NCBI GenBank assembly: GCA_022457155.1
Contig: JAJGOT010000467.1
Span: 544,001 to 608,000, forward strand
Origin: Cladopsammia gracilis
Taxonomy: Eukaryota; Cnidaria; Anthozoa; Scleractinia; Dendrophylliidae
Length of the DNA: 64,000 bases
Reading direction: 5' to 3'
Position 1 is the first letter of the stretch. Every line of letters begins with the position of its first letter. The notes under the pieces are model-generated. The model searched no databases, was not told the DNA's origin, and saw nothing but the letters and a program-made list of their open reading frames with translations. Position numbers and translations under genes: made by a program. Shown one piece after another: positions 42,401 to 55,084 of the stretch.

Positions 42401-45400
42401 CTGGATAAAAATGGAAAACCGCCATTGCTGTTGAGTAAAATGATACATGCAGGTGTTTAAATAATATGCTTTTATAACACGGATTGGAAACCTAGCGCAC
42501 CGTGAAAGGAAGAAGACTTGTTTTTTTGTTTGAATGCTTAAGATACTTGCTTTTATAGGGAACGTACGGGGGAAAACAATATTTGAAAATTGTAGATTTA
42601 ATTTTATGTCCCTCATATTCATCAACCGTAACGTGGAAAGAAATTACATATGACGACGCTTGTGTTATTTTATGTTGTATAAAAGGCCTAGCGGGGTAAT
42701 GAGCGATCAAAATGGGGTGCTTCGTACGGTAATCGAAAAGAGTTGTTGCTTTCCTAGTTGCGTTTCGTAACTGTTCCAGTAGCCGTGGGAAGGCTTTTTT
42801 TCTTTTTTTAAACATTTTAGTTTTCAATACACTCATGTTGTTGTTGTCACTCTTGTACTTCAGTCGACAAGCATCGTTCTTGTTTGCTATCTGGCCGAGG
42901 GGATTGCTGGGCTCCGTTAGAAAAAAAGTGTTGCTTACCGGAATTGCCTGCATCTTTGTGATGACTCCCTTTGAGTTGTTCCCTTTTGTGATGACCCGGG
43001 TCTATTACGGCAATGACAGAAAGATTGGAATAGAATAGAATAACATTTTTGAAAGGCGCACTTAACAAACATTAAGAACAGGGGTACATATTAAGAGCGA
43101 CTGTCTAAATCGAGCAATCGCGGGAGGTCTTCAAAAATTGTCTTAACTCCTAATTTGATGCTCACAGAAAGAAAATTGACCTGACGTGGTTTGTTATGGC
43201 CAGAAGTGCTTTACTACGCAGAAAAACAAGAAAATTGACGTTCGCGTTCAAACGGTTTCTCGTAACGCAATGCAATATTCTGGACAGAGTGATTTAGGAT
43301 GGTCTGGAAGGTCGGGATATAGGCAAAGCCCGCTCCATTTGGACTTTCAGCCTTTCACTTTTTCGAGAGAAATGGAATATTATAGTTGGCAATAATAATA
43401 AAGTAACAATTTTGTTGCGAAATAATGGAACAAGGTAATATCAAATTATAACGCCTTATGTCGCAAAATTTAACACCTTAGACCCTGTCTGCTATGAATA
43501 TTCCAATTCCAAGGTATGTATTATAAATAGCTCATAACATGAATATAGAGAAATTTAGAGTGATGGCGCATGTTAAATTATGGCATAGAAAGTGGCTTCC
43601 TAATCGGGGCTTATGTAAACATCAACACTACCTTCCATTTGGATTTGTGCGAGTGTAGTGGATTTTACTAAAGCTCTTATAATAAATCGTCATCTAGTTA
43701 TTGAACAAGGCCAAATTGCATTGCGCGCTTTCGTTTGGTAGCGCTATTGAAGTTTATAGTACCAAATGCAATAGCCCATTTCCCAGTTGCTCTTAGCCTC
43801 GTTTTCAAGCCGAGGCCAGGTGCAAAACCATTCATATGAAAATACGTTTTCTTTCATATGCAAATAAAACTTATATCCATATGAATGGTTTTGCACTTGG
43901 CCTCGGTTTGAAAAGGAGACCAAGAGCAACTCGGAAATGGGCCATTTTGTTGTTGTTGACCGTACTGTAGCACTTCTGGCGGAAACAAACCATTTAATAC
44001 AGGTTTCTTTTCTTATTTATGCCTATTTATAAGCAAAAAATGGGGTAAAGTGATTTTTAACGAACCTAATTTACAGTTGTTTGTTTGACCTCGGTTTCAT
44101 GCAAACCTGCGTACTTTTCATGTGTGTATCCACAGGAAACCCAAGCGTAATGTTTGCATATTAATGATATTTGAAAATATAAGACATTGTATGGAATTCG
44201 AATTCAACGTTTTAAGCAATATATAAAATCAAAATTGCTGAATAAAATCGTTGAAACATTTATTGGTGTTGTATTCTATCTTTATTCAGTGTTTCTACGC
44301 TATTTGAACGATGTTTAGTCCATTTATCTTACCTTGTATAATATAATGGAAAGGAAGGAGAGTTCGGTCGCTTTCGGCGTTCGACACGTGTCCACAAATG
44401 GCTCATTTTTCGCACAAAAATAGGTGCTGCTCCCATTCTGACTGGTCGTCCTCACAGTAGAATAACGTTAAATTGCATTTCTTCGAACAACTTGAACATC
44501 CCTTGTTGATTATGACGAACAAGCCGCTCCACAAAATCACATAGCACTGCAAAATAGGCGCCAGAGAGCGTGAAGAACGGAAGAGACCACGGATGCGCGG
44601 TCAACACTGGGTACCAGAGTAAAATCAAACCCCACAGGGAAGGGAACGTTCAATTTTGTCAACCTGTCATTTTTGTCGCGCCTACCATCCGTTGAGGACC
44701 AAGTTGTCACTCTGCTTATCATGCTTTCGACATTAAAACGGCCTCTTGAAGAGGAGGAGACAAGGAAGAAAAGATGGAAAAAGTAAAAACGGTAAAATGT
44801 CAATTGACATTTTACTGTTTTTACTTTTTTGTGAAAACGTAAACCGTGCAACAGAATTGTGCTTTGTACTGTGTGAAACACGCCATACGCTATTCGAGGT
44901 AAAAGCGTGCTTTTTCTTTACAAAAATTAATGGAATTTTATATCGGTAATTAAAATGCTATATCAGTAAAACAAAAAACATTTGCACGTGGGTGCCTGAA
45001 ATTAATTTGGCAGATTATATTTGCGTGTTATGGCATAAAAACAAACACATTCTACAAAAAGCGTGTTCCACCGGAACGGTTTCTTTTGTTTTCCTCTATT
45101 TTTGCACGGGCTAATTTTTGTTTTTGACTGTAGTGCGACCAGGCCCTTATTACATAAAGAAAAAAATTAATGTCTTGCAAAAGCGTAAGAGCTGAACCGA
45201 GCTCAATCAGTAAATGTAAATGTTGGTAAATGTTTTACTTACCAATTTCTAATAGACGTAAAGAAGGAAACAGATACACGGTCCGTTTTCCGTCGCTTCT
45301 TCCTTGTCTCCTCCTCTTCAAGAGGCCGTTTTAATGTCGAAAGCATGATAAGCAGAGTGACAACTTGGTCCTCAACGGATAGTAGGCGCGACAAAAATGA

Positions 45401-48400
45401 CAGGTTGACAAAATTGAACGTTCCCTTCCCTGTGGGGTTTGATTTTACTCTGGTACCCAGTGTTGACCGCGCATCCGTGGTCTCTTCCGTTCTTCACGCT
45501 CTCTGGCGCCTATTTTGCAGTGCTATGTGATTTTGTGGAGCGGCTTGTTCGTCATAATCAACAAGGGATGTTCAAGTTGTTCGAAGAAATGCAATTTAAC
45601 GTTATTCTACTGTGAGGACGACCAGTCAGAATGGGAGCAGCACCTATTTTTGTGCGAAAAATGAGCCATTTGTGGACACGTGTCGAACGCCGAAAGCGAC
45701 CGAACTCTCCTTCCTTTCCATTATATTATACAAGGTAAGATAAATGGACTAAACATCGTTCAAATAGCGTAGAAACACTGAATAAAGATAGAATACAACA
45801 CCAATAAATGTTTCAACGATTTTATTCAGCAATTTTGATTTTATATATTGCTTAAAACGTTGAATTCGAAATTCCATACAATGTCTTATATTTTCAAATA
45901 TCATTAATATGCAAACATTACGCTTGGGTTTCCTGTGGTGTATCATGTTGCTTCATGCTAATCAGTTTTTGCTCAACGTGACTTGCATATGAAAGGAAGA
46001 TGGGTTTGTACCAAAACAAACTCCAGCCTCACTCCAGCCCCACTCCAGCCTCACTTTCACTCAAAGGCGAGGGTACTTAGCACACAATTGTAAAATCTAT
46101 CCGACATTTTGCTCGATTTTTGCAGACAGTCTCTCTTAAGCATTTGCCAGCTAGGAAACATGCTGATTTTGTTTCATGTTGTATGTGGCGTTATATTGTC
46201 ACGGTGGAAGTTGAGGAGAAACGAGGGCCCTTGTTCTTGGTGCCCTCAGGAGTGAAACCACGGAGTCCTGGAGACCCTATTTGCTTTTACGCTAAACTTC
46301 TTAATGAACTATAAAATTGTGGTACATGGAAGCTTTGGGATGAAGTGGTCGGGATCAGGTATTGTTCCTTTCTTGGAAATGTTACTCCTATTGATTTGTT
46401 TGAAAAGCATTACGATCGCTTTCGAAACTCGTTTTGTTCGAGCCAAGAGTAATTATATGAGGAAGAACGTTAACAAGGTATTCTATGGAGTATTTTAAGC
46501 CCAGAAAAACAAGTGTGGTTTCGCATGAACGTAGAGTGTAGAATTCAAAGATGGTTAAATTAATACAGGATTATTCGGGTATCAGCCGTTTATTAAAAAG
46601 TTAAACTTAGCTTGATTTGCTTTCAAAGCGGTGTAAAGTAAATTAACAAGTTAAACTGAACAGGTACCTGCCTTTGCCTGATAAACTTATCAATGCCCCA
46701 CCATGTGTCAGAAGAGGTCGATGTCAGACGGTATCCTCCTTTGTTTAGTTTAACCCTTTAACTCCCAATCGTACATATTCGTACGAAAATCACTGGTAGT
46801 GATTTAAAAATCTGCAACTTTCACAAATCTACGCAAATGTTAGTAATGATCCCTTGTTAGGGCAAAGCGATAAGTTTCATAGCAATAACAACCAACTACT
46901 TGACTACAACTTTGGATTTCCGCTGCATATGGTTGTTCATTCGACAGCAAATCCAGAAATGCCCGTTTTCTACTTCCCAGGAAAACAACAAAAAACGCAC
47001 ATTTTTGCATCAATTTCTTTTAATGAAAAAGTAACTCTTAATCCAAAAGTGTACATTTGCAGCTAACTTCGAACCTATTCCTCTGCATCCACTTAGAAAA
47101 ATTCCCATCAATATTACAACAGACCGAGCAATTTCCATTCAATCAGAGCTATTCTTGCAAACTTATAATATCCTTATGCACGACCGAAAGGAATTCTGGG
47201 TAATTCAACCATACCGGCGGCATGCAAGTTTACCTACCTCTGTTTGATATATTTTTTATAAGCGTCGAGCCACCCAGACCAACTGGCAAAATATTGCACC
47301 GATTGCATTTTTTAGAAGTCAAAAGTCGTCCAAATTGCCTTTGGTAGGTCTCGAAATCCAACCGCAGAAGGGCCAGAGAGACAACTTCACTCATGGACCG
47401 CCATGTTTTGCTACAGATACTTTTGGCGTTCCAGTCATGGTCAAATCATCTCTCACCTCTGGTTTCTTTCAGACGTTTGCCTCTGCCCACCATTCCAGCT
47501 TAATGATGCCAGCCTGGGGGTTTCTGCAGTGAAAAATGACTCGAAAAAGCACTTATAAACCAAATTCTTATCAGATTCGAGTCCGTGTGATCGCTAATCG
47601 AGCGAGCAACGGCTGAATACTGACGTCACAATGAAAATTCGAGCCCACGTTGATTTGAAACAGCGTATATTTTTATGTGAGCTCTTTATATGCAGTCACG
47701 AAATTCTACAGATTGCCTAGCCCCACAAAACTGCTTTGGGAACCCAAAGAAATTTGGGAGTTAAAGGGTTAACAAGAAAAGTGGAGGTCACGTGACCAGG
47801 GCTTTTGATACCCCCCGGCAGAAGCAAGGGTTAGGGATAGTTCAAACCTGGGCTTAGGGTTAAGATTCTAGGGTTAGAACAATTTCTAGGGTGGGGGTAG
47901 CTTAGTTCAGGGCCGGGCCTAACTTATGGTTAGGTCCTAGGTTTAAGGTTAGCCAGGTCACGTGATAGGCAATGGTATTAAACTTGATCACCCTAGATGA
48001 ACTGACCCTGAACTACTAACCGTCACTAGCTGTTCTAACTCCTCCTCTCTTGTCTAGTTTTGAAAATCACCGCCCCTTCAAGTTGGCCTTCATGCAACTT
48101 TCACCTTCACACTAAATATTGGCCAGCAACCAGGACCCTGCCCCCAGATCTTGATGGATATGCTTGTTTGCAAATAAAATAGTGATGATATGATGCTAGT
48201 CTTAAGGGTCTTTTGTTTCAGTGGTTTAAGAGTCAAAACTATCAATAGTAAGAAAAATATATTTTTTGCTTAAGTGTGTTATTTCCATAGTTAAAACAAC
48301 GTCGTTATAAATTCAAGAAAATAAACTATAGAGTAGCTAAAAAACATTTTGCCCAAACGTCACCTCCCGTAGTGTTTTTTTCAGTACGACTGTAATGGGA

Positions 48401-51400
48401 AATAAATTATTGGAATATTAGAAATCTAATTTTCGGTACCTCGAAAGAAGTAGGATTTGATCGTGCTGACGATCTTCCCCTTGTAAATGATTTGTTTTGA
48501 TTTCGTTCCTTACACAAGGTAACACAAGGAAAGGTTACTTTGTTTGGACATATTGGCATGTTTTTTTTTTCAAATTGGCGTACGAGAAACCGCACGAGGC
48601 CACGGAAAACTGGCGCGCTAAGATCGAAAGAAATAAAAGTGGAAAACTGTTAAACTGAATTGCTTCAACTGAAACCAGTTTTCTCTTCAATACTTTTAGG
48701 TTTCACGTTTTGTAACGGTTTACAAATCGCTATTAACTTTACATTTCATCTGAAAATCTTAATTAAAGGCTGTAACTCAATTTAAGCCGGACTGTTCAAT
48801 GATGTTCCAAAACGTGATCATTCAAATTCAAATTGGAATTTAAATTGTAGACAGTGGGGGCTCCATAGCAGAGATTTCTTTAGGCCCGTTTACACAATCA
48901 TGTGATTTTTGATGCGATATAGTTACCGCGCTCTCCAATGCAACTCGGCTTTTGACGCAAGTGTTAACTAGTGGCGTTTTCTGTGCGATTCGGGAGCGAC
49001 ATTTGCTAGGATTTGCTGCGATTCCGAAAAATCGCTGCCAAACTCCATCGATATCCCTGCGACATTGCGCGACAAATCGCACCCACTGAATCGCACTGAA
49101 ATTGCCACTAGTTTACACACGCGATTTGAAGATGCAAAGTGCGTGCGACAAAAAAAAAGTATCGAAAAGTGAGACAAAAAAATGGCCTAAGTTTACGAAT
49201 TTATTCATTTTTTAGTCGAACTGTGATCTTGGTCACCATTTGGAGTTAAAAGGTTGACTAGAAAATCTTCAGATGATTAACAAACGTCACCGATGTGTAG
49301 AATTTGCAAACGAATCACCTTTGCAGTATAGGTCGGTACACACTAGGCGATATGTCGCTGCAACACGTCGCGGCGACATGTCGCAGCGACAAATCACTTC
49401 GTGTGTACTGGAGAATTTAAACAAAATCTTTGTCGCTGCAACAAAATTTTGTCGCAGCAACATGTTGCAGAAAATCAAATCAGACAGAATTTGTGCGACT
49501 TGTTGCGGCGACAAAAAGATTAAAATTTGTTGTATCGGAGCGTTTCGCAGCGTGTGAACGCTTCTGCAAATATATCGCTGCAACAAAAAATTAATCAACC
49601 AATCAAAGAGCAACATTCATTTTCCCGTGATCCTTTTATGACCCTTTCAAGATGGCGACTGAACATGTGGAAGACAAATCGGAGCAATCTAAGGATTCTT
49701 CTTCCAGTTCAGCATGGAACGTGACCACCACAAAGATGTTAATTCAATTTTATAAAGAGAACAGAATACTTTGGGACAAAGGTGATAAAAACTATGGCAA
49801 AAAACAAGCCCAAAGGAAGGCAATCATGCCTTTGGTGGCAAAGTTGGAGTGGTCGAATCTACCGAAAAACGAAGAAAAAATAAAGAAAAGATGGCACAAT
49901 ATTCGTCTTGTGTTGCCGTGAGCTGTTGCAGCAACTTGTCGCCCCACCTGTTCACAAGGAGTGGTTTGTCGCCGCGACGTGTTGCAGCGACACTTGCGAC
50001 ATGTTGCAGCGACATGTCGCCTAGTGTGTACCGACCTTATCAGTTGTTTATGATGCAACGTGAAAACATGTCACGTGACACAATTCCTCTTGAAAGAAAA
50101 GTCCTTTATGTTGCATCGATGACCTTATGAGCTGTATTCATATCTATTTCTAGATTCCGAAAATTAGTTTAATTTGGGCTTATTAGGTTCGACGTTTCAA
50201 TATATATCGTCTCTGCTTTTGTGACGTCATAAGTATGAGTAAGTTTGTCGCTTTTTGTAGTCAGTCTAAGTTCTTATTTCTCATATAATAATAAAAAACC
50301 TTGACCGCCCCACTAAACGCATAATTCGTACGCATATGCGAGTTTAAAAAAGATATCGGTATTACAAAAATGGAAAAAGGAAAAAAAAAATGATGAAAGG
50401 CAGTGCTACTAAGGAAAAGGTATAAGCTTAAAATATTTCTTTACGTTTGGAATTTAGTGAACTTAGTTAAAAAAATTAAGAAAAAGTTAAGAAAGCAGTG
50501 CCATTTTACAATTTCAGGTACCCGATTTAATTGTCAATCAGAATTACTGAGGTCGCCTTTTAGCCAATCAGGGTATGCCCTCTCAAAAACCATGGTCTTA
50601 TTCAAATCTTAAAGGGCTCAGTGAGTGATCTGATCAGAGGTTATGATAAACCAACACGACAACAACCAAGCCACTTGTTGAAAAAGAACAAAAAACTTAT
50701 GAGCGAATAGAACATAGTTAATATTTTCCAACCATTTTCAATTGAGTGCCGTAAAACCAAAAAAAAAAAAAAAAAATCAACCTTGGCAATCAAAAAAGAG
50801 GTAAACAATGAATCGATCCGAAATTAAAAAAAAAATCAACTTGTTCAGTCGCTTTGTTCAGTAAAATGATAATTATTAAAGAATCCGCCTGCATGTAAAA
50901 TCGTAAACATTAGCCTGAATGAGTTGACTAGTGATTTTTGATGAAACTTGTATGTGTAAAATAACTAAAACGTTTCTCAAATTTCTTACCATAGACATAA
51001 ACAGTTAAAAGAAATAAATGCATGCTTGTTCGCAAAGGCCGTTTTTGCCAAAATTTCAGTCATTCCACACAAACATACAAACAAAGGAGTATCCCTGAGG
51101 CAGGGGGCGTGGAGGGAAGGGCTGTTTTCGGCGGTTGGTTGGTGAACAAAGGGTCACTTCAGTTCCACCACGGTCAAACGTCCGAAGCGTTTTTCGTTTT
51201 ATTTAGTGGGATTTTATTTAATATTAAATGGAAATATGAGCAAGGATGTATAAAAAAAAAATTATCGACGTTACTATCTTTTATTTTTCTCAAAATGATG
51301 AGCTTTTTTTCCGTTAAAAACTGACCAAAACTCTTTGCACCTGATCAAAATTACGTTAGCCTATGGCGCCGAAAATTCTGCAGTTCACAGTTTTTTAACG

Positions 51401-52185
51401 CTTAGAACTTTTTTGGTAAACTTTCAAAGCGTTTGGTAAATTGACAGTTTATCGGCAATGTATTCAACCTTAAACAGTGAAAATGACAACCTTAACTTTT
51501 AAGTACTTGTACTTTTCCAAATTTCTCTCGTTTGACCGCGGTGAACACTACAGTAGCGTGGCTTTGGCCTGTTGCACTGGTAAATTTGTTTCTATTCTTT
51601 TATGTCGTTCAATAATTACATGTTCTTATCATGGGTATACAACAAAACCAGGTCAGAATATTTGTTTAGAAGGCTTTTGAATTGCCCTTCATATCTAGAT
51701 TTCAACGTGATGAACGACTAATGAAGTAAAATGTCACCTGGAAACCTTAATTTTGGACATTTCCAGATATTTTCTGATAAGCACTAAAATGGTCAGCTAT
51801 GACTTTTCATGTCCAAAATTATAACAGCGGCGAATTCATTACTCAAATATAGAAATATTCGTTTAAAAATCCGTAAAATGATACGGGAAAACAGACAATT
51901 GACAGACTATATTTGTTTAAATTCCCTACGAATTAGCTTTTAAGCTAAACACATGCAGTTAAAAAGGGGTAACAGTTGACAAACGTTAAAAACTGGGGCC
52001 AATTCGGTTCATATCCATGGAGGAAGATTACATACAGGGATTTAAATGAAAAGGTTTTAATTCTTGATTTACAGAACACTGCTTGACTACTCACCATGAT
52101 AATGACCCTTCGCCTTTTTCGTGGATTTGGCGGTCACTAAGCCAGCAAAAACAAATGTAATTCCCAGAATAAGACGGAGATTCAT
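41523..52185 (-). CDS. Gene G: large secreted interrupted-collagen protein with His/Lys propeptide
   Basis: Predicted join of 52185-52095, 43001-42939 and 42400-41523, all phase 1, about 343 aa. Signal peptide [19 protein letters not shown] (like gene H), then [12 protein letters not shown], then a His/Lys exon ([20 protein letters not shown]), then [14 protein letters not shown]. An Ala/Thr-rich segment follows with sequons NCT, NAT and NQT. The main domain is Gln/Pro/Gly-rich: repeats of about 16 residues such as [16 protein letters not shown], which break Gly-X-Y once per unit, then a cleaner stretch ([20 protein letters not shown]), a Lys/Glu-rich stretch and a C-terminus with [18 protein letters not shown]. 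There is no CRD and no polyproline run. Relation to minicollagens rests on the shared gene structure, signal peptide and KKCC start. A role in the capsule, its matrix or tubule is possible but inferred. Confidence 0.7.
42939..43001 (-). CDS. Gene G His/Lys propeptide exon (63 nt)
   Basis: Acceptor with pyrimidine tract ending TAATAG, donor CCG|GTAAGC, phase 1-1. Encodes two SHHK/GHHK-type motifs ([17 protein letters not shown]). Composition parallels the gene B microexon. Confidence 0.6.
43768..43950. mobile_element. Foldback element in gene G intron
   Basis: Arms of about 70 bases: TGCAAAACCATTCATATG at the left, CATATGAATGGTTTTGCA at the right, with outer GCCCATTTCC/GGAAATGGGC. Confidence 0.88.
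44130..45938. mobile_element. DNA-transposon-like element with about 640-bp terminal inverted repeats
   Basis: Left arm 44130-44770 and right arm 45297-45938 are nearly identical inverted copies. Tips are CCACAGGAAACCCAAGCG and its complement, flanked by TGTAT on both sides (44125-44129, 45939-45943). The 0.5-kb centre holds a further hairpin (44779-44830, TAAAATGTCAATTGACATTTTA) but no transposase. Each arm contains the same 61-codon frame ([10 protein letters not shown]...), differing at one residue. Superfamily not identified. Confidence 0.85.
46754..47768. mobile_element. piggyBac-like non-autonomous element
   Basis: CCCTTTAACTCCCAA at the left and TTGGGAGTTAAAGGG at the right, both flanked by TTAA (46750-46753, 47769-47772). 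CCCT-type ends plus TTAA target are the piggyBac pattern. About 1.0 kb with only short open frames. Confidence 0.75.
47780..49320. other. Gene G intron, no gene recognised
   Basis: Contains a GATTAGGG-poor GGTTAGGGTT-like patch near 47.83-47.95 kb and a GCGATT-rich patch at 48.9-49.15 kb resembling the Harbinger-like ends, possibly a decayed relative. Confidence 0.35.
49330..50037 (+). mobile_element. Harbinger-like element with MADF/Myb-like ORF fragment
   Basis: Ends AGGTCGGTACACACTAGGCG and CGCCTAGTGTGTACCGACCT, with TAT on both outer sides. Subterminal TGTCGCTGCAACA repeats. Inside, 49652-49921 encodes 89 aa with [20 protein letters not shown], then KKRWHNIR, a MADF/Myb-type DNA-binding domain as found in the second protein of PIF/Harbinger elements. 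The frame runs straight into the right end, so the ORF is truncated. Confidence 0.7.
50735..50760. repeat. Fragment of the GAGCGGTTTTC MITE family
   Basis: TTTTCAATTGAGTGCCGTAA matches the end of the copies at 5.5 and 22.1 kb; the rest is missing. Confidence 0.6.
50770..52090. other. Gene G intron, nothing recognised
   Basis: AT-rich sequence with short open frames lacking domains or splice context. Confidence 0.4.
52095..52185 (-). CDS. Gene G signal-peptide exon
   Basis: Acceptor TCTCTCGGCAG, CAAAATGAATCTCC start context shared with gene H, donor G|GTGAGT, 30 codons plus one base. The intron to the next exon is about 9.1 kb. Confidence 0.8.
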
Positions 52186-52554
52186 TTTGCTGCCGAGAGA
52201 AAAAAAGAAAACACACAAACAAATCAATATTAATTATTATATGAAAGAGTGATTTAACTACTTTTTTTGTAGCTACAATTTAGCGCTATAGGAGTTATCC
52301 TTTATACTAAACTCAGATATAGAATTTCCTCCGTTTAGATGAAATATAAATTACGTTTGGCTTTTGTTGAAACCAAACATGGCTTTTTTAAAATATTCCG
52401 CCTTGTTGACTTTCCGTTTTCCGTGATGGCCATCATCAGGATGTTTCTATTTATCTGAACTGAATGTTTTGAGTTTTCCCGTTGAATCTGAAAATGCGAT
52501 TCAACTCAAACAGCTGAAACAGCTGAGTCTTTACTTAAACGAAGACATGCTTAC

Positions 52555-52622
52555 CTTTGTGATCCTTGCAGATATGTGACGGGGAATTGTGCGTGCCTTG
52601 TTCTTTCAGGCACTGTTTTTAT
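52555..52622 (-). promoter_or_regulatory. Gene G TATA-like box and leader exon
   Basis: AATAAAAACAG at 52612-52622, then GAAAGAACAAGGCACG and donor CACAAAG|GTAAGC (exon end 52555). The block GAAAGAACAA is repeated at the gene H promoter. Confidence 0.55.
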
Positions 52623-52639
52623 TCGACGTTACCATTCTA

Positions 52640-54350
52640 AATAATTCAGAGTTGCCTTACGTCACCAAACTTTCTCCATTTGGTTGTTTCATTATATGCC
52701 TCGGATAAAACGCTCTGAAGTAGAATCCGTAAGAACGAAACTAAAATAATTACGATTTCTTTTTCGATCGCATTTGTTTATTTCATCATTGGAAAAAAAG
52801 ACTAACAAATTGAATTCTGAGGGTTGTCTTATTTAATCATTAACAGTGTTGGTGCTTAATTGTTAACGTCAGATATTCAACCAAGCCAAACGCTCCGAGA
52901 CTGCAAAGTTAAGAGCTTGATATGATGACCACACCGCAGGCTCTTGAATCTGCAGAACATGCCACATGACGATGGCATCCCGTATATACAACCACCAACA
53001 AGCCATGAAAAGGTGGTTGTCAAGTTTAAACCCGCCTTAGGATATCTCATTACCATGACCACCCATTTATCCGTGAAGAAGTTCGCGCAATTCATTCTTT
53101 TTCATGTCTGATCAATGCGACCCATCCCGGCGCCGTACCCGATTTTATTTAATGGGGTTCCAGTGTATTCAGTAAAGATTTTCTGAGCTTTTGTCTTGGC
53201 CGAAAGCGAGGCAGTTTAACATTGAACCCGCGTTTCTCCCGAGCAAGATGAAAGACAATGAAAACTGGAGTTAAATTTCGCTTTAGTGATTATTTTCCCA
53301 TTTGTATTTAATTTTTCCATTTGTTGAAAGCACCAGTTTTCGAAATTTCAAGTTGCAACCAGCCAGAAGTGGGTAAAACCGTGATGGAATATTGACAGAC
53401 TGAACTGGCGCAATTTAAAAATTAATTTCCTCCTTGTCATCGGTCGCTTTCGATGGCCAAAAGCGCGCTAATTCATCTTCATTTAGCAATGTATTTTGCT
53501 TATCTGCTCAACATTAACTGCTTTGTTAGTCTTAATATTAGAACATTTGACTGCAGAGTCTTAGTCCGTGAAAAGCACACACTGGCTGCTTAGAAACTAA
53601 TATTCATTGAAATTTGTGTGGTCACGGTATGCTGTAGATGTAAAGTTCCGTAAGATTGATAGCTGTTGGAAGGCATCGACTTGGCTTATTCTCTTTAATA
53701 CATAGATGGTAAAAAATGTTTGATTGATATGGGATAAACAGCGCGATAATGACCACTAAAACACAATCAAAACGATATTTGTACGTACGTGTTATTTCTT
53801 TTTTTGGCTGCGTTGATCGTTTTCACGCCACTGGGAAGGACAATGTTTTTGGACGAACAGTGTGGCCAGATGAACAAGTCGCCTTGGTGTTAAAATTGTG
53901 CGTCTTTTTCAAGACGTAAAAGTCGTCTGATTTTGTCCGTCTATTAAGACGATTTTTCGAGGTCGACTAAATCAAACGTGCAATAGTCGCATCTCGGACT
54001 CACTATAATCAAAGGGGAATGGGACTAGCATTCCCATTCAGGGAGGAATGGGACTATCAAAGGAAGTGATGGTTTTTGGGAAGTCAAATGGCCAACACAA
54101 GGTTAGTTATCCATCTAGGATTTACATTAAAATGAATAATTGATCAATGGACTTGTCTGTCCAGATGATTTATCCGTATTTCAGTAGGAAAATGGCCAAT
54201 TACTGAAAATGCAATATTACAGAAAATAATCGCCAGCTTGCTATTGATAAAACATCACTTTGCATTTTGAGCATTCTGCAACTGAAAACAAAGGATAATA
54301 CGTTCCAATAAAGTCCGTTATACTGCCGTCCTCGACCATCATATACAGCC
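52640..54350. other. Upstream flank of gene G, nothing recognised
   Basis: No exon with signal-peptide or CRD features and no clear element ends are seen. Confidence 0.4.
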
Positions 54351-54351
54351 A

Positions 54352-54950
54352 TTGATATTACATGGTCAGAGTCATCTTGCCTACCTGCAAAACATGTTCC
54401 GCTTGGACCACTTGGGATGCCCCAATCACGTTTCTCTTAGATCGATTGCCAACACGGTTCGGAATCATCTGGTGCATCTGGTATACCAAGACTTCCGCTT
54501 TATCAGCTCAAGCCCCTGCAATACCGCCCATTATACTGGTTGCTCTGGTGAATTATTCAAGACGTATGTAGGAACTCTTTACAATCCAGGACTTCCAGGG
54601 ATGCAAGGTGGTCTTGGCGAGCAGACGAAGCTTTTCAAGGTTGTCGTTGCGGACCCATTGTGGTCTATGACGATCCTGAAGTCAGGAGGTCCAGGGCTCC
54701 CAATCAGGACTCAGGACTCTCGAAAAATGTTGGTTTTCCTGTAATTCCGTGTGGTGCAGCATTAAGACGTGGGATTACAAAAGATCTGATGAGTTTCTTT
54801 TACCATCCATAGGTGTAAGTGGTCTAAGTGGTCTATTTCCCTGCAAGCCCCTATACAGAATCTTAAGAACATGAGTTCCAGGAGCAGGTTGATCTCGTAT
54901 TAACGTAGACAAGGCAATTAAGAAAAAGGTTTGCCAGGATGTTCGGATGC
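54352..54950 (+). pseudogene. Possible decayed collagen-like sequence
   Basis: Scattered Gly-X-Y remnants read on the plus strand, in different frames: [44 protein letters not shown]. No continuous domain remains. It is the only collagen-like sequence on the plus strand and could be an old inserted copy, or chance. Confidence 0.35.
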
Positions 54951-54984
54951 TCGGGTGGGTTTTTATATACATATATATGTATGT

Positions 54985-54988
54985 ATAT

Positions 54989-55080
<92 letters not shown>
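54985..55080. repeat. (TA)n microsatellite
   Basis: About 95 bases of TA. Open frames of Ile/Tyr repeats across it are artefacts. A second (TA)n lies at 55428-55467. Confidence 0.97.

Positions 55081-55084
<4 letters not shown>

Noticed and set aside
41575..42460. Long plus-strand open frames (175 and 180 codons, Gly/Pro or Val-rich)
   Set aside because: They are the complement of the gene G collagen exon; Gly/Pro codons read Gly/Pro-like or Val-like on the other strand. No signal or splice context.
42492..42953. 153-codon minus-strand frame in the gene G intron
   Set aside because: No recognisable domain, and it overlaps the predicted 63-nt exon in a different frame. Kept as unproven rather than called a gene.
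44537..45530. [10 protein letters not shown] frames as a gene pair
   Set aside because: Identity comes from the long terminal inverted repeats; no domain recognised.
46240..46280. [10 protein letters not shown] as a collagen trace
   Set aside because: Too short and isolated; not repeated.
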